NCBI RefSeq assembly: GCF_019417665.1
Contig: NZ_DXUU01000007.1
Coordinates: 13,670 to 77,669, forward strand
Origin: Ruminococcus sp.
GTDB lineage: Bacteria > Bacillota > Clostridia > Oscillospirales > Ruminococcaceae
DNA: 64,000 nt
Direction of reading: 5' to 3'
Positions 50,691-59,101 of this stretch are shown here, piece by piece (position 1 is the first letter of the stretch; every line of letters starts with the position of its first letter). The notes beneath the pieces were generated by a model, which did not search any database, was not told the DNA's origin, and saw only the letters and a program-made list of their open reading frames with translations. The translations under genes and the position numbers were made by a program.

Positions 50691-51563
50691 TTATTCGATT
50701 CGTGCAATCTCCGCAATATTGCCTTCCAGCTCTGCATAAACGGAAACTGTTCCGGCATTTTTTGCTTCGCTGGTCATGCACCAGGTATCTACAATGAATT
50801 CCAGTACGTTTGCACCGCCGCCGCAGTTGCGGTATCGCCTGGTGGGATCTGTGTCGCAGTCTGCCTTGATATCACCTACTACAACGGTGAATGTTTCACC
50901 GCCCTCCAGCGTTACCAGAAAACGCTCTCCGCAGCCTTCCTCCAGCCAGCCTGTCCCCATTGCCACCAGATAATCATCTCCTATCCGCCGCAGACCGTGT
51001 TCGTCTGTCCATGCTGACTGTTGTAACTCGTACTGAGCGGAGCTAATGTCCGTAATGGTGCGGTAGTCCATATACGCCTTGAACCAGGTCTCCTGGATGT
51101 CAAATAGGGATTGGTCGTCTATGGGGATAGTCTCGGTTTCTGCATCTGGCTCTACTGCCGATGCAGTGTCATCCGTCTGTTGGCAAGCAGTGGTTTCTTC
51201 TGGCAGGTCAGCTGTTGTGACAACTGTGGTTGTTGTCTCTGCCGGAACAGTCGGCTCCGTAAGGACAGATGTCACCGTCGTGGTGGTGACAGGCGTTGCC
51301 ACAGGCGGTGCTGTTGTCTGTATCGGCTCTTCCGGCTGTTCCGGCTCCGGGGGCAGAGTGCAGGTCAGCTGCTGCTCCGGAAGAGATTCTGGTTCAGGTT
51401 CTGTCCAGGTATCCGTGTCGCCTACATGAGTAATGCGGATGGCATCCAGAACAGGCCTGGCTCGCTCTTCAAAAGCACTGCCTAGAATCGGCAGCTGATG
51501 CATGGTCATGGTACAAAAACATCCGGCGAATAACGCCGCTATCGCTTTGTGCAGCTGTAACAT
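50691..51563 (-). CDS. Secreted protein with Thr/Pro linker and a 3D/double-psi-barrel-like domain
   Basis: A 290-residue exported protein. A hydrophobic N-terminal segment (about 8-28) acts as signal or anchor. Residues about 60-150 are a low-complexity Pro/Thr/Val/Glu linker. The C-terminal domain (about 155-290) has YMDYRTITD, a repeated structure with LRRIGDDYLVAMGTGW, FLVTLEGGETFTVVVGDIKADCDTD and NVLEFIVDT, the pattern of a double-psi beta barrel like the 3D domain of cell-wall enzymes. Function is unknown; cell-wall binding or cleavage would fit. AAGGAGG precedes the ATG. The next unit, trp, is divergent. Confidence 0.62.
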   Translation of the reverse strand: MLQLHKAIAALFAGCFCTMTMHQLPILGSAFEERARPVLDAIRITHVGDTDTWTEPEPESLPEQQLTCTLPPEPEQPEEPIQTTAPPVATPVTTTTVTSVLTEPTVPAETTTTVVTTADLPEETTACQQTDDTASAVEPDAETETIPIDDQSLFDIQETWFKAYMDYRTITDISSAQYELQQSAWTDEHGLRRIGDDYLVAMGTGWLEEGCGERFLVTLEGGETFTVVVGDIKADCDTDPTRRYRNCGGGANVLEFIVDTWCMTSEAKNAGTVSVYAELEGNIAEIARIE

Positions 51564-51732
51564 AAGTACCTCCTTGAGTCTCTCGGTTGTCCTGTGGAGT
51601 TGCTATGCCCATTTCTATGCGCCTGATGGAATAGCGTATGCGTTAAATTTTCTATGTTTGTGGAAAATCACATAAAAATTCTGTAGAAATTTGCGCAATT
51701 CGATGAAAATGCTGAAAAATGCAAAAAAGCCC
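51564..51732. other. Intergenic region between the secreted protein gene and the trp promoter
   Basis: I see no gene or clear promoter here. It is AT-rich toward the trp side. The whole gap 51564-52099 is otherwise filled by the trp promoter and T-box leader. Confidence 0.5.
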
Positions 51733-51761
51733 TTGACAGATTTTCGGATTTTGCGTATACT
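51733..51761 (+). promoter_or_regulatory. SigA-type promoter of the trp operon
   Basis: TTGACA (51733-51738) and TATACT (51756-51761), spacer 17, leading directly into the T-box leader. Confidence 0.9.
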
Positions 51762-51767
51762 AGACAT

Positions 51768-52066
51768 AGGTTAAATTCCATGAGCAAAAGTAAGTAGCTG
51801 GCAAAACGGCATCACAGAGAGTCGGGGACGGTGGGATCTCGATATGTACGCTGTTTGGTGAATGGGTTTGTGAGAAGCGTGGCGAACCGGCAGATGCCGC
51901 AGTATCCATTGCCGCAGTTCCTGCGTTATCGGGAGAGGATATATCCGGTCTGATTTTATCCGGCGTATCTGTAATGAGGGAAACAGGTGTATTGTTTCTG
52001 AAATTGGGTGGCAACACGTAGACGACAGTCTGACGTCCCATGTTTTTGGGATGTCAGGCTTTTTTT
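51768..52066 (+). promoter_or_regulatory. Tryptophan T-box riboswitch
   Basis: The leader has the T-box parts in order: an AGTAAGTAGCTGG-like Stem I base, the AGAGAG bulge segment near 51818, GGTGG-type apical sequence, and a specifier loop in which GTGAA is followed by TGG (51863-51865), the tryptophan codon. The T-box proper is AAATTGGGTGGCAACACG (52001-52018), which pairs with uncharged tRNA-Trp. It is followed by a strong terminator (AGTCTGACGTCCCA with TGGGATGTCAGGCT, 52027-52060) and a T-run. Low charged tRNA-Trp would allow read-through into trpE. Confidence 0.9.
52027..52066 (+). terminator. Regulated terminator of the trp T-box
   Basis: A 14-bp stem with G-U pairs (52027-52040 with 52047-52060), six-base loop and a run of Ts. 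Its 5' arm competes with the antiterminator that includes the T-box sequence. Confidence 0.9.
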
Positions 52067-52099
52067 ATTTGTTTTTGATTGAAAAGAGGAGTGATCAAT

Positions 52100-53566
52100 A
52101 TGCTGAAACCAACACTTGAAGAGGTGAAGGCACTTGCCGGACAGTATAACACCATCCCGGTGTTCTATGAATTCTCGGCAGACAACCAAACGCCGTTGAA
52201 TATCTACACGGCACTTGCACCTCGGGGGCACAATTCCTTTATTCTGGAAAGCGTCAGTAACGGTGTGCAGTGGGATCGCTATTCCTTTATCGGCTTTTCT
52301 CCGAAGCAGGAGATCCGTATTACCGGCAATACCGCAGAGATCCGTACCGGAGATCAGACTGAGACCCTCTATGTGGAACAGCCCATTGCCTTTCTGAAAG
52401 AACGCATGGCTGCATACTGTGCTCCGGTTTTGCCGAATGCACCAAACTTTACCGGCGGTCTCATCGGTTATTTCGGCTATGACACGGTGCGCTACATGGA
52501 GAAAAAGCTTACTAATGTGCCGGAGGATGATATCCATATGCCGGACTGTCATTTGTTTCTCTATGAGGAACTTGTGGCATATGATCACCTGACCAGCAAC
52601 GGCATTGTGATCCTGAATCTCCATACAGATGGGGATCTGGGCGCTCAGTACGCAGCTGCTCAGTGGAGAGCCGAAGAATTGGCAGAGATCATTCGCCATT
52701 ATAATCCCCAGCCTCAGGAACAGCACCATCAGGGCGAGTCTGTAGTTCGCTCCAATATGACAAAGGAGCAGTACAGCCAAATGGTACGGGATGCAAAGGA
52801 ATATATCCGGAACGGTGACATCTTTCAGATCGTCCTTTCCCAACGATTCGAAATCAGCAATCCGCCGGACAGCTTTTCCGTCTACCGGAGACTTCGTGCG
52901 ACGAACCCGTCACCGTATCTCTACTACTTCCATACCCCGGAATACGACGTGGCAGGTGCCTCACCGGAGATGCTTGCAGAGGTCACAAACGGTGTCATCC
53001 ACAATCGTCCCATTGCTGGCACAAAGCCAAGAGGACGGACACCGGAAGAGGATCAGGCAAACGAAAAGGCACTTCTTGCCGACCCGAAGGAACGTGCAGA
53101 GCATACCATGCTGGTGGATCTGGGCAGAAACGACGTGGGAAAAGTTTCGGAGTTCGGTTCTGTCAAGGTGACTCGGTATATGGTGACAGAGCGTGCTTCC
53201 AAGGTTATGCATTTGGTTTCCGATGTGACAGGCAAACTGCACAGTGACCAGACTGCACTGGATGCACTTATGGCGATCCTGCCGGCAGGGACTCTTTCTG
53301 GTGCACCGAAGGTACGTGCCATGGAGCTCATCGACCAGTTCGAAAACAAAAAGAGAGGACTCTACGGCGGCACCGTAGGCTACTTGGGATTTGATGGCAA
53401 TATCAATACCTGCATTGCGATCCGTACTGTGCTCTTTGCCAACGAAAAGGCATATGTCCAGGCGGGCGCTGGCATCGTGGCAGATTCCGTGCCGGAGAAT
53501 GAATATTATGAAACCGTCAACAAAGCGCTCGCAGTCATCAATGCGATCAAGGAGGCAGAACAATGA
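52100..53566 (+). CDS. trpE: Anthranilate synthase component I
   Basis: A 488-residue chorismate-using enzyme. The N-terminal domain holds the tryptophan feedback site (FILESVSNGVQWDRYSFIG, equivalent to the LLES motif). The C-terminal catalytic domain has IFQIVLSQRFE, ASPEMLAEV, the RPIAGTKPRGRT stretch, ERAEHTMLVDLGRNDVGKV and AGTLSGAPKVRAMELI. The start at 52100 has GAGGAG upstream and lies 34 bases after the T-box terminator. Its stop overlaps trpGD by four bases. Confidence 0.96.
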   Translation: MLKPTLEEVKALAGQYNTIPVFYEFSADNQTPLNIYTALAPRGHNSFILESVSNGVQWDRYSFIGFSPKQEIRITGNTAEIRTGDQTETLYVEQPIAFLKERMAAYCAPVLPNAPNFTGGLIGYFGYDTVRYMEKKLTNVPEDDIHMPDCHLFLYEELVAYDHLTSNGIVILNLHTDGDLGAQYAAAQWRAEELAEIIRHYNPQPQEQHHQGESVVRSNMTKEQYSQMVRDAKEYIRNGDIFQIVLSQRFEISNPPDSFSVYRRLRATNPSPYLYYFHTPEYDVAGASPEMLAEVTNGVIHNRPIAGTKPRGRTPEEDQANEKALLADPKERAEHTMLVDLGRNDVGKVSEFGSVKVTRYMVTERASKVMHLVSDVTGKLHSDQTALDALMAILPAGTLSGAPKVRAMELIDQFENKKRGLYGGTVGYLGFDGNINTCIAIRTVLFANEKAYVQAGAGIVADSVPENEYYETVNKALAVINAIKEAEQ

Positions 53567-55197
53567 TTTTACTCATTGACAATTATGATTCCTTCACCTA
53601 TAATCTTTATCAGTACATCGGCGAATTGTACAAGGATATTCAGGTGGTACGCAATGACGAAATAACACTGGGCGAAATCGAAGCTATGGAACCTCAGGCG
53701 CTGATTTTCTCTCCAGGACCGGGTTATCCCAAGGATGCCGGCATCACCATGGAAGCCATTCGTCGTTTTAGCGGAAAACTCCCCATATTGGGTGTGTGTC
53801 TGGGACACCAGTCCATCTGCGAAACCTTCGGCGGTACTATCGTCCGTGCCAATGTGCTGATGCACGGCAAGTCCAGCCGCATTAACCTGGATGTAACTTG
53901 CCCATTGTTTCAGGGCTTGCCTCAGTTTGTTCCTTGCGGCAGATATCACTCCCTGATCTGCCAGGAATCCGATTTCCCGGATTGTCTAAAAGTTACGGGA
54001 CGGGACGAGGACGGACAGATCATGGCGCTGGTACATCGGGAACACCCCACATACGGCGTGCAGTTCCACCCGGAATCGCTCCTGACAGAGGACGGAAAGC
54101 GGATGCTGGCGAACTTCCTGAACATGATCCCCGGCGTTTCCGTACCCCTGCCGGCGATCAAGGAGGAAAAGCCCAAGACAGAGCTGAAAAAGTATGCCGC
54201 AAAAGTGGTGGACGGCAACGACCTCACAGAACAGGAAGCCGCAGAGGCAATGGATATTATCATGAGCGGCAATGCCACCAATGCGCAGATCGCCGCACTG
54301 CTCACGGCACTGCGCATGAAAGGGGAGACGATTCCGGAGATCACCGGCTTCGCCAAGGGCATGCGCCAGAAAGCGCTGCACGTCAACGGATGCGAAGAGA
54401 GCATTGATATCGTAGGCACTGGCGGTGACCTGGCGAATTCCTTCAACATCTCCACCACCTCTTCCTTTGTCATCGCGGCAGCGGGAATGCCTGTGGCAAA
54501 GCACGGAAACCGCAGCGTTTCCAGCAAGAGCGGTGCTGCAGATGTTCTGGAAAGCCTGGGCGTGAAGATCCAGACCACTCCGGAACAGGCAAAAGCATGT
54601 GTGGAACATGTAGGCATCTCCTTCCTCTTCGCCCAGAACTATCACGGTTCCATGAAATATGTGGCACCGGTGCGGAAAGATCTGGGACTGCGGACGGTAT
54701 TTAATGTACTGGGACCTCTGACCAATCCGGCGTCTACCAATTATATTGTGCTGGGTGTCTATGACAAGGCACTGCTGCCGGTAATGGCGCACGTGCTGCT
54801 GGGACTGGGCATCAAGCGTGCCATGATCGTCTACGGCAATGACCGGCTGGATGAAATCTCCATTTCCGACAAAACTTCTGTTGCAGAGGTGCGGGATGGT
54901 ACAGTCACAGAATATGAGATCGCACCGGAGGATTTCGGGCTGCCCAGAGGGACAAAAGAGGAAATTGTGGGCGGTATTGCCGATGAAAATGCCCGGATCA
55001 CACGGGGTATTCTGGATGGTTCCATTCAGGATGCAAGACGGAATATCGTTCTGATGAATGCTGGCTGCGCCCTGTATATTTCCGGCAAGGCAGAGACCAT
55101 TGCGGATGGCATTGTCCTGGCAGCAGAGCAGATCGACAGCGGCAGAGCACTGGAGAAGCTCCAGGAGCTGGTGGAATACACCAATCAGAATGCGTAA
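53563..55197 (+). CDS. trpGD: Fused anthranilate synthase component II / anthranilate phosphoribosyltransferase
   Basis: A 544-residue fusion. Residues 1-190 are a class I glutamine amidotransferase with the nucleophile cysteine in GVCLGHQSICE and the His-Glu pair in YGVQFHPESLL. After a short Lys/Pro-rich linker, residues about 207-544 are TrpD with the PRPP motif VGTGGDLANSFNIST, KHGNRSVSSKSGAADVLE and the later RTVFNVLGPLTNPA. The fusion makes anthranilate and phosphoribosyl-anthranilate in one polypeptide together with TrpE. Starts within the trpE stop (ATGA). Confidence 0.96.
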   Translation: MILLIDNYDSFTYNLYQYIGELYKDIQVVRNDEITLGEIEAMEPQALIFSPGPGYPKDAGITMEAIRRFSGKLPILGVCLGHQSICETFGGTIVRANVLMHGKSSRINLDVTCPLFQGLPQFVPCGRYHSLICQESDFPDCLKVTGRDEDGQIMALVHREHPTYGVQFHPESLLTEDGKRMLANFLNMIPGVSVPLPAIKEEKPKTELKKYAAKVVDGNDLTEQEAAEAMDIIMSGNATNAQIAALLTALRMKGETIPEITGFAKGMRQKALHVNGCEESIDIVGTGGDLANSFNISTTSSFVIAAAGMPVAKHGNRSVSSKSGAADVLESLGVKIQTTPEQAKACVEHVGISFLFAQNYHGSMKYVAPVRKDLGLRTVFNVLGPLTNPASTNYIVLGVYDKALLPVMAHVLLGLGIKRAMIVYGNDRLDEISISDKTSVAEVRDGTVTEYEIAPEDFGLPRGTKEEIVGGIADENARITRGILDGSIQDARRNIVLMNAGCALYISGKAETIADGIVLAAEQIDSGRALEKLQELVEYTNQNA

Positions 55198-55207
55198 GGA
55201 GCGTCAT

Positions 55208-55993
55208 ATGATTTTAGATGAAATTATACTGCACCGGAAGGAGCAGCTGGCACGGGAAAAGGCAGCCTGTGCGCCGGCAGAAATGAAAGCCCGTGCAGAA
55301 GCGGTGCTTGCCCTGAGAAAGCCGGTCTCGCTGAAAAAGGCATTGCAGCAGGATACCCTGTCCTGTATTTGCGAGGTGAAAAAGGCTTCGCCGTCCAAAG
55401 GGCTGATCTGCCCCGATTTCCACCCCGTGGAGATCGCTGAGACATACGAAAAAGCCGGAGCGAATGCCATTTCCTGTCTGACAGAGGAGCACTATTTCCA
55501 AGGCTCGTCACAGTATCTGGCAGCCATCCGCAAGGCAGTCTCCCTGCCCATTCTGCGGAAAGACTTTATTTTCGACGAGTACCAGATTTACGAAGCCGCT
55601 GCCATCGGTGCAGATGCCGTGCTCCTCATTGCAGCTGTCCTGGAACCCCAGCGGCTGGCGGAGCTGTATCACCTGGCATATGACCTGGGGCTGGAGGTAC
55701 TGGTAGAGGTTCACAGCCGGGAGGAACTGGAGGGCATTGCCTTTCTCCAGCCGGAGATCCTGGGCGTGAACAACCGCAATCTGAAAACCTTTGCGGTAAG
55801 TCTGGACACAGTGTCACAGCTGAAACCCTTCGCTCCGGCAGATGCCGTGTTTGTTTCCGAGAGCGGTATCCGGCACAATGCGGATATGAAACAGGTTCGT
55901 GCTCTGGGTGCAGACGCTGTGCTGATTGGCGAGACCCTCATGCGCAGCGGCAATATTCCACGGACACTGGCAGAACTGCGGGAGGGCGTATGA
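55208..55993 (+). CDS. trpC: Indole-3-glycerol phosphate synthase
   Basis: A 261-residue TIM-barrel enzyme. Conserved parts are ICEVKKASPSKG (catalytic Lys-Lys), AGANAISCLTEEHYFQGS, LPILRKDFIFDEYQIYEAAAIGADAVLLI, LVEVHSREEL, GVNNRNLKTF and SESGIR. Not fused to trpF. AAGGAG precedes the ATG at 55208, ten bases after trpGD. Overlaps trpF by four bases. Confidence 0.96.
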   Translation: MILDEIILHRKEQLAREKAACAPAEMKARAEAVLALRKPVSLKKALQQDTLSCICEVKKASPSKGLICPDFHPVEIAETYEKAGANAISCLTEEHYFQGSSQYLAAIRKAVSLPILRKDFIFDEYQIYEAAAIGADAVLLIAAVLEPQRLAELYHLAYDLGLEVLVEVHSREELEGIAFLQPEILGVNNRNLKTFAVSLDTVSQLKPFAPADAVFVSESGIRHNADMKQVRALGADAVLIGETLMRSGNIPRTLAELREGV

Positions 55994-56616
55994 AGCTGAA
56001 ATTCTGCGGTATCCGGCGCAGGGAGGATGTCATCTACTGTAATGTATTGCAGCCCGATTATATGGGCATGATCTTGTCGCCGGGATTTCGCCGCTCTGTG
56101 ACGATGGCGGCTGCCGCAGCATTGGTGAAAGAAAAACATGCGTCTATCGCTGCTGTGGGCGTATTCGTCAATGCTTCTGCGGAGGAGATCGCCCGTGTGC
56201 TCCGCAGTGTTTCTCTGGATGTGATCCAACTCCACGGGGCGGAAGATGCCGGGACGATCGCAAAACTCCGGGAAATGACAGGACTTCCCATCTGGAAAGC
56301 CGTCCGGGTACAGAGTGAAAAGGAGATCCGGCAGGCAGAATATTTGGGTGCAGACCAGTTTGTGCTGGAAGGTCATGTGCCTGGACAGGTGGGCGGAACG
56401 GGACAGATTGCAAACTGGGAGCTGATTGCAAAGGCAGCGCCCCGAATGCCCTATTTTCTGGCAGGCGGTTTGAAACCGGAAAATATACAAGCTGCGCTGA
56501 AAACGCTGCAACCCACAGGCATCGACCTGTCCAGCGGTATTGAAACAGACGGTGTGAAAGATTATGAGAAAATGAAAGAGATCGTTAAGATCATACGAGG
56601 TGAATATCATGGGTAA
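55990..56616 (+). CDS. trpF: Phosphoribosylanthranilate isomerase
   Basis: A 208-residue TIM barrel. The catalytic cysteine is in KFCGIRRRED; GVFVNASAEEI, VIQLHGAED, the catalytic Asp region and AGGLKPENIQAAL followed by GIDLSSGIETDGVKDYEKM are family signatures. It starts inside the trpC stop (ATGA) and its end overlaps the trpB start by eight bases. Confidence 0.95.
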   Translation: MKLKFCGIRRREDVIYCNVLQPDYMGMILSPGFRRSVTMAAAAALVKEKHASIAAVGVFVNASAEEIARVLRSVSLDVIQLHGAEDAGTIAKLREMTGLPIWKAVRVQSEKEIRQAEYLGADQFVLEGHVPGQVGGTGQIANWELIAKAAPRMPYFLAGGLKPENIQAALKTLQPTGIDLSSGIETDGVKDYEKMKEIVKIIRGEYHG

Positions 56617-57796
56617 AGTAGGAAGATTTGGTATTTTCGGCGGACAGTATGTGCCGGAAACTGTAATGAATGCGGTACATGAGCTGGAAGAGGCTTATGA
56701 CCGCTATGGTAAGGATCCGGAATTTCTGGAAGAATACCGTACATTGCTGCGGGACTATGCCGGACGGCCGTCCATGCTGTATTATGCAGACCGCATGACA
56801 AAGGACTTGGGCGGCTGCAGGATCTATCTGAAGCGAGAGGATCTGAACCACACCGGTGCACATAAGATCAACAACGTGTTGGGACAGATCCTGCTGGCAA
56901 AGAAAATGGGCAAAAAGCGGATCATTGCCGAGACAGGTGCTGGACAGCACGGCGTGGCAACGGCAACTGCTTGCGCCATGTTCGACATGGAATGCGAGAT
57001 CTATATGGGCAAGGAAGATGTGCGCCGTCAGCGGCTGAATGTCTATCGTATGGAACTGCTGGGTGCAAAGGTAAACAGCGTGGACAATGGTACAGCTACC
57101 CTGAAGGATGCCATCAACGAGGCAATGCGTGACTGGGCAACTAATATTGACACGACTTTCTATCTGATCGGTTCTGTTATGGGACCCCATCCTTATCCCA
57201 CTATGGTGCGTGACTTCCAGAAGATCATCGGTGAAGAGGCAAAGAAGCAGATCATGGAAATAGAAGGCAAGCTTCCAAAATGTGTCGTAGCCTGTGTCGG
57301 CGGCGGTTCTAATGCTATGGGTATGTTCTATGACTTTATCCCGGAGGAGAGCGTTCGCCTGGTAGGCGCAGAAGCTGCTGGAAAGGGCATTGATACCAAG
57401 CTCCATGCGGCAACTGTAGCAAAGGGCTCGTTGGGTATTTTCCATGGCATGAAGTCCTATTTTTTGCAAAATGATGAGGGACAGATCGCACCGGTCTATT
57501 CCATTTCTGCCGGACTGGATTATCCGGGTGTAGGTCCGGAGCATGCAAATCTGTACAAGACTGGGCGTGCGGAATATATGGCAATTACTGATGAAGAAGC
57601 GGTACAGGCACTGGAATACCTCTCCAGAACCGAGGGCGTGATTCCGGCAATTGAGTCGGCACACGCTGTTGCGGCAGCGATGAAGATCGCACCGCAGATG
57701 AAGCCGGAGGAAACCATGATCATCTGTTTGTCCGGCAGAGGCGACAAGGACATGCAGCAGATCGCAGAATATAGAGGAGTGAAGATCGATGACTAA
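56609..57796 (+). CDS. trpB: Tryptophan synthase beta subunit
   Basis: A 395-residue PLP enzyme, class TrpB1. The PLP lysine is in NHTGAHKINN; the catalytic glutamate is in RIIAETGAGQHGVATAT; the phosphate loop is VGGGSNAMGMF. The start at 56609 has GAGGTGA five bases upstream; an in-frame GTG three codons earlier is the alternative. Partner of TrpA, whose start overlaps its stop by eight bases. Confidence 0.97.
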   Translation: MGKVGRFGIFGGQYVPETVMNAVHELEEAYDRYGKDPEFLEEYRTLLRDYAGRPSMLYYADRMTKDLGGCRIYLKREDLNHTGAHKINNVLGQILLAKKMGKKRIIAETGAGQHGVATATACAMFDMECEIYMGKEDVRRQRLNVYRMELLGAKVNSVDNGTATLKDAINEAMRDWATNIDTTFYLIGSVMGPHPYPTMVRDFQKIIGEEAKKQIMEIEGKLPKCVVACVGGGSNAMGMFYDFIPEESVRLVGAEAAGKGIDTKLHAATVAKGSLGIFHGMKSYFLQNDEGQIAPVYSISAGLDYPGVGPEHANLYKTGRAEYMAITDEEAVQALEYLSRTEGVIPAIESAHAVAAAMKIAPQMKPEETMIICLSGRGDKDMQQIAEYRGVKIDD

Positions 57797-58586
57797 GAAC
57801 CGTATTGACGCAAAGCTGGAGCAGTGCAAAGCCGAGGGCAGAAAGGCACTGATCACATTTATCACATCCGGTGACGGTGGCTATGCCTGCACCGAAGATG
57901 CTGTGCTGGAGATGGAGAAAAACGGCGCCGATCTCATCGAGCTGGGCGTACCCTTTTCCGACCCCATTGCAGAGGGCCCAGTCATTCAGCGTGCCAGTGA
58001 GCGTGCGCTTCAGGGCGGTACGACTCTGGTGGGTATTTTTGACATGGTACGCCGTCTGCGCCAGAAGACAGACATGCCTCTGCTGCTTATGATGTATCTG
58101 AACACCATTTTCCGCTTCGGCACAGATCGTTTTTTCAGCTTATGTAAAGAGTGTGGTATTGACGGCGTAATTGTACCGGACATTCCCTTTGAGGAAAAGG
58201 ACGAGATCCAGGGCAGTGCGGATAAATATAATGTACATAACATCAGCCTGGTGACCCCGGCAAGTGAGGATCGGATTCAGATGATCGCATCGGAGGCAAC
58301 GGGTTTCTTATACTGCGTATCTTCTAACGGTGTTACTGGTGTGCGCAGTGAGTTTGAAACAAATTTTGCGCCTTTCTTCGAGAAAATCCACAAGTATGCC
58401 AAAGTGCCCTGTGCGGTTGGTTTCGGTATTTCCGGCCCAGAGACAGCCAAACGGATGGGACAGTACTGTGACGGTGTTATTGTTGGCAGTGCTATTGTAC
58501 GTCTGGTGGAACAGTACGGCGGCACAGATGCACCGTCACAGGTCGGGACATTCGTCAAGAGTCTGCGTGAGGGTCTGGATGCGTAA
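57789..58586 (+). CDS. trpA: Tryptophan synthase alpha subunit
   Basis: A 265-residue TIM barrel that cleaves indole-3-glycerol phosphate. The catalytic glutamate is in GADLIELGVPFSDPIAEGPVIQ and the aspartate in GVIVPDIPFEE; VGFGISGPE and GVIVGSAIVR form the phosphate site. Overlaps trpB by eight bases. No terminator follows; a small secreted protein starts two bases after its stop. Confidence 0.96.
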   Translation: MTKNRIDAKLEQCKAEGRKALITFITSGDGGYACTEDAVLEMEKNGADLIELGVPFSDPIAEGPVIQRASERALQGGTTLVGIFDMVRRLRQKTDMPLLLMMYLNTIFRFGTDRFFSLCKECGIDGVIVPDIPFEEKDEIQGSADKYNVHNISLVTPASEDRIQMIASEATGFLYCVSSNGVTGVRSEFETNFAPFFEKIHKYAKVPCAVGFGISGPETAKRMGQYCDGVIVGSAIVRLVEQYGGTDAPSQVGTFVKSLREGLDA

Positions 58587-58588
58587 TT

Positions 58589-58978
58589 GTGAGGAATTCA
58601 AACAAAACATTAAGCCTTTGTGTTCTATTCGGAATGCTTCTGCTGACAGCATATTGTGCACATAAAAATCAAATTGTAGTTGAAGCCTTTTCTTTTTCTC
58701 AAGATGCAGAGATTTATCAATTTGAGGATATTTGGCGACCGGGTATAAAAATGGATGATTTTTCGAATACACAGGAAACATACATTGCAAATGCAGGGCA
58801 GGCAGTTGCACTTGCTAAAAATGAGCTTACAATTTCCTACAATCAAATTGCTGTAGCATATGATGCACAAAGCCGAATGTGGCGTGTGTGCTTTTTCACA
58901 AAAAATACAGCTGGTAATGAACAGGCAGTTTACTTAAACGCAGACGGTACAACAAGACTTTGCGCTTGGGGCGAGTGA
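58589..58978 (+). CDS. Small secreted or membrane-anchored protein at the end of the trp operon
   Basis: A 129-residue protein starting at a GTG two bases after the trpA stop, so it may be translated by re-initiation; no clear ribosome binding site is present. Residues about 8-24 are a hydrophobic signal segment with a cysteine at 23. The rest includes AVALAKNELTISYNQIAVAYD, then RMWRVCFFTKN and a final beta region, resembling NTF2-fold immunity-type proteins. It is richer in A+T than the trp genes. Function is unknown. Confidence 0.55.
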   Translation: MRNSNKTLSLCVLFGMLLLTAYCAHKNQIVVEAFSFSQDAEIYQFEDIWRPGIKMDDFSNTQETYIANAGQAVALAKNELTISYNQIAVAYDAQSRMWRVCFFTKNTAGNEQAVYLNADGTTRLCAWGE

Positions 58979-59008
58979 TGCCGTACGAAAAAATCCTGCT
59001 GGAAACGC

Positions 59009-59037
59009 TGGACAAAATCCGATGCATATGTTATAAT
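59009..59037 (+). promoter_or_regulatory. SigA-type promoter of apgM
   Basis: TGGACA (59009-59014) and TATAAT (59032-59037), spacer 17. A 7-bp stem (AATTGGA with TCCAATT, 59050-59068) lies in the leader near the 5' end. Confidence 0.72.
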
Positions 59038-59101
59038 GAATAACGAACGAATTGGAAAACGTCCAATTTTCTGAAAAAAGTGAAAGCAGGAGGCTTATCT
59101 G

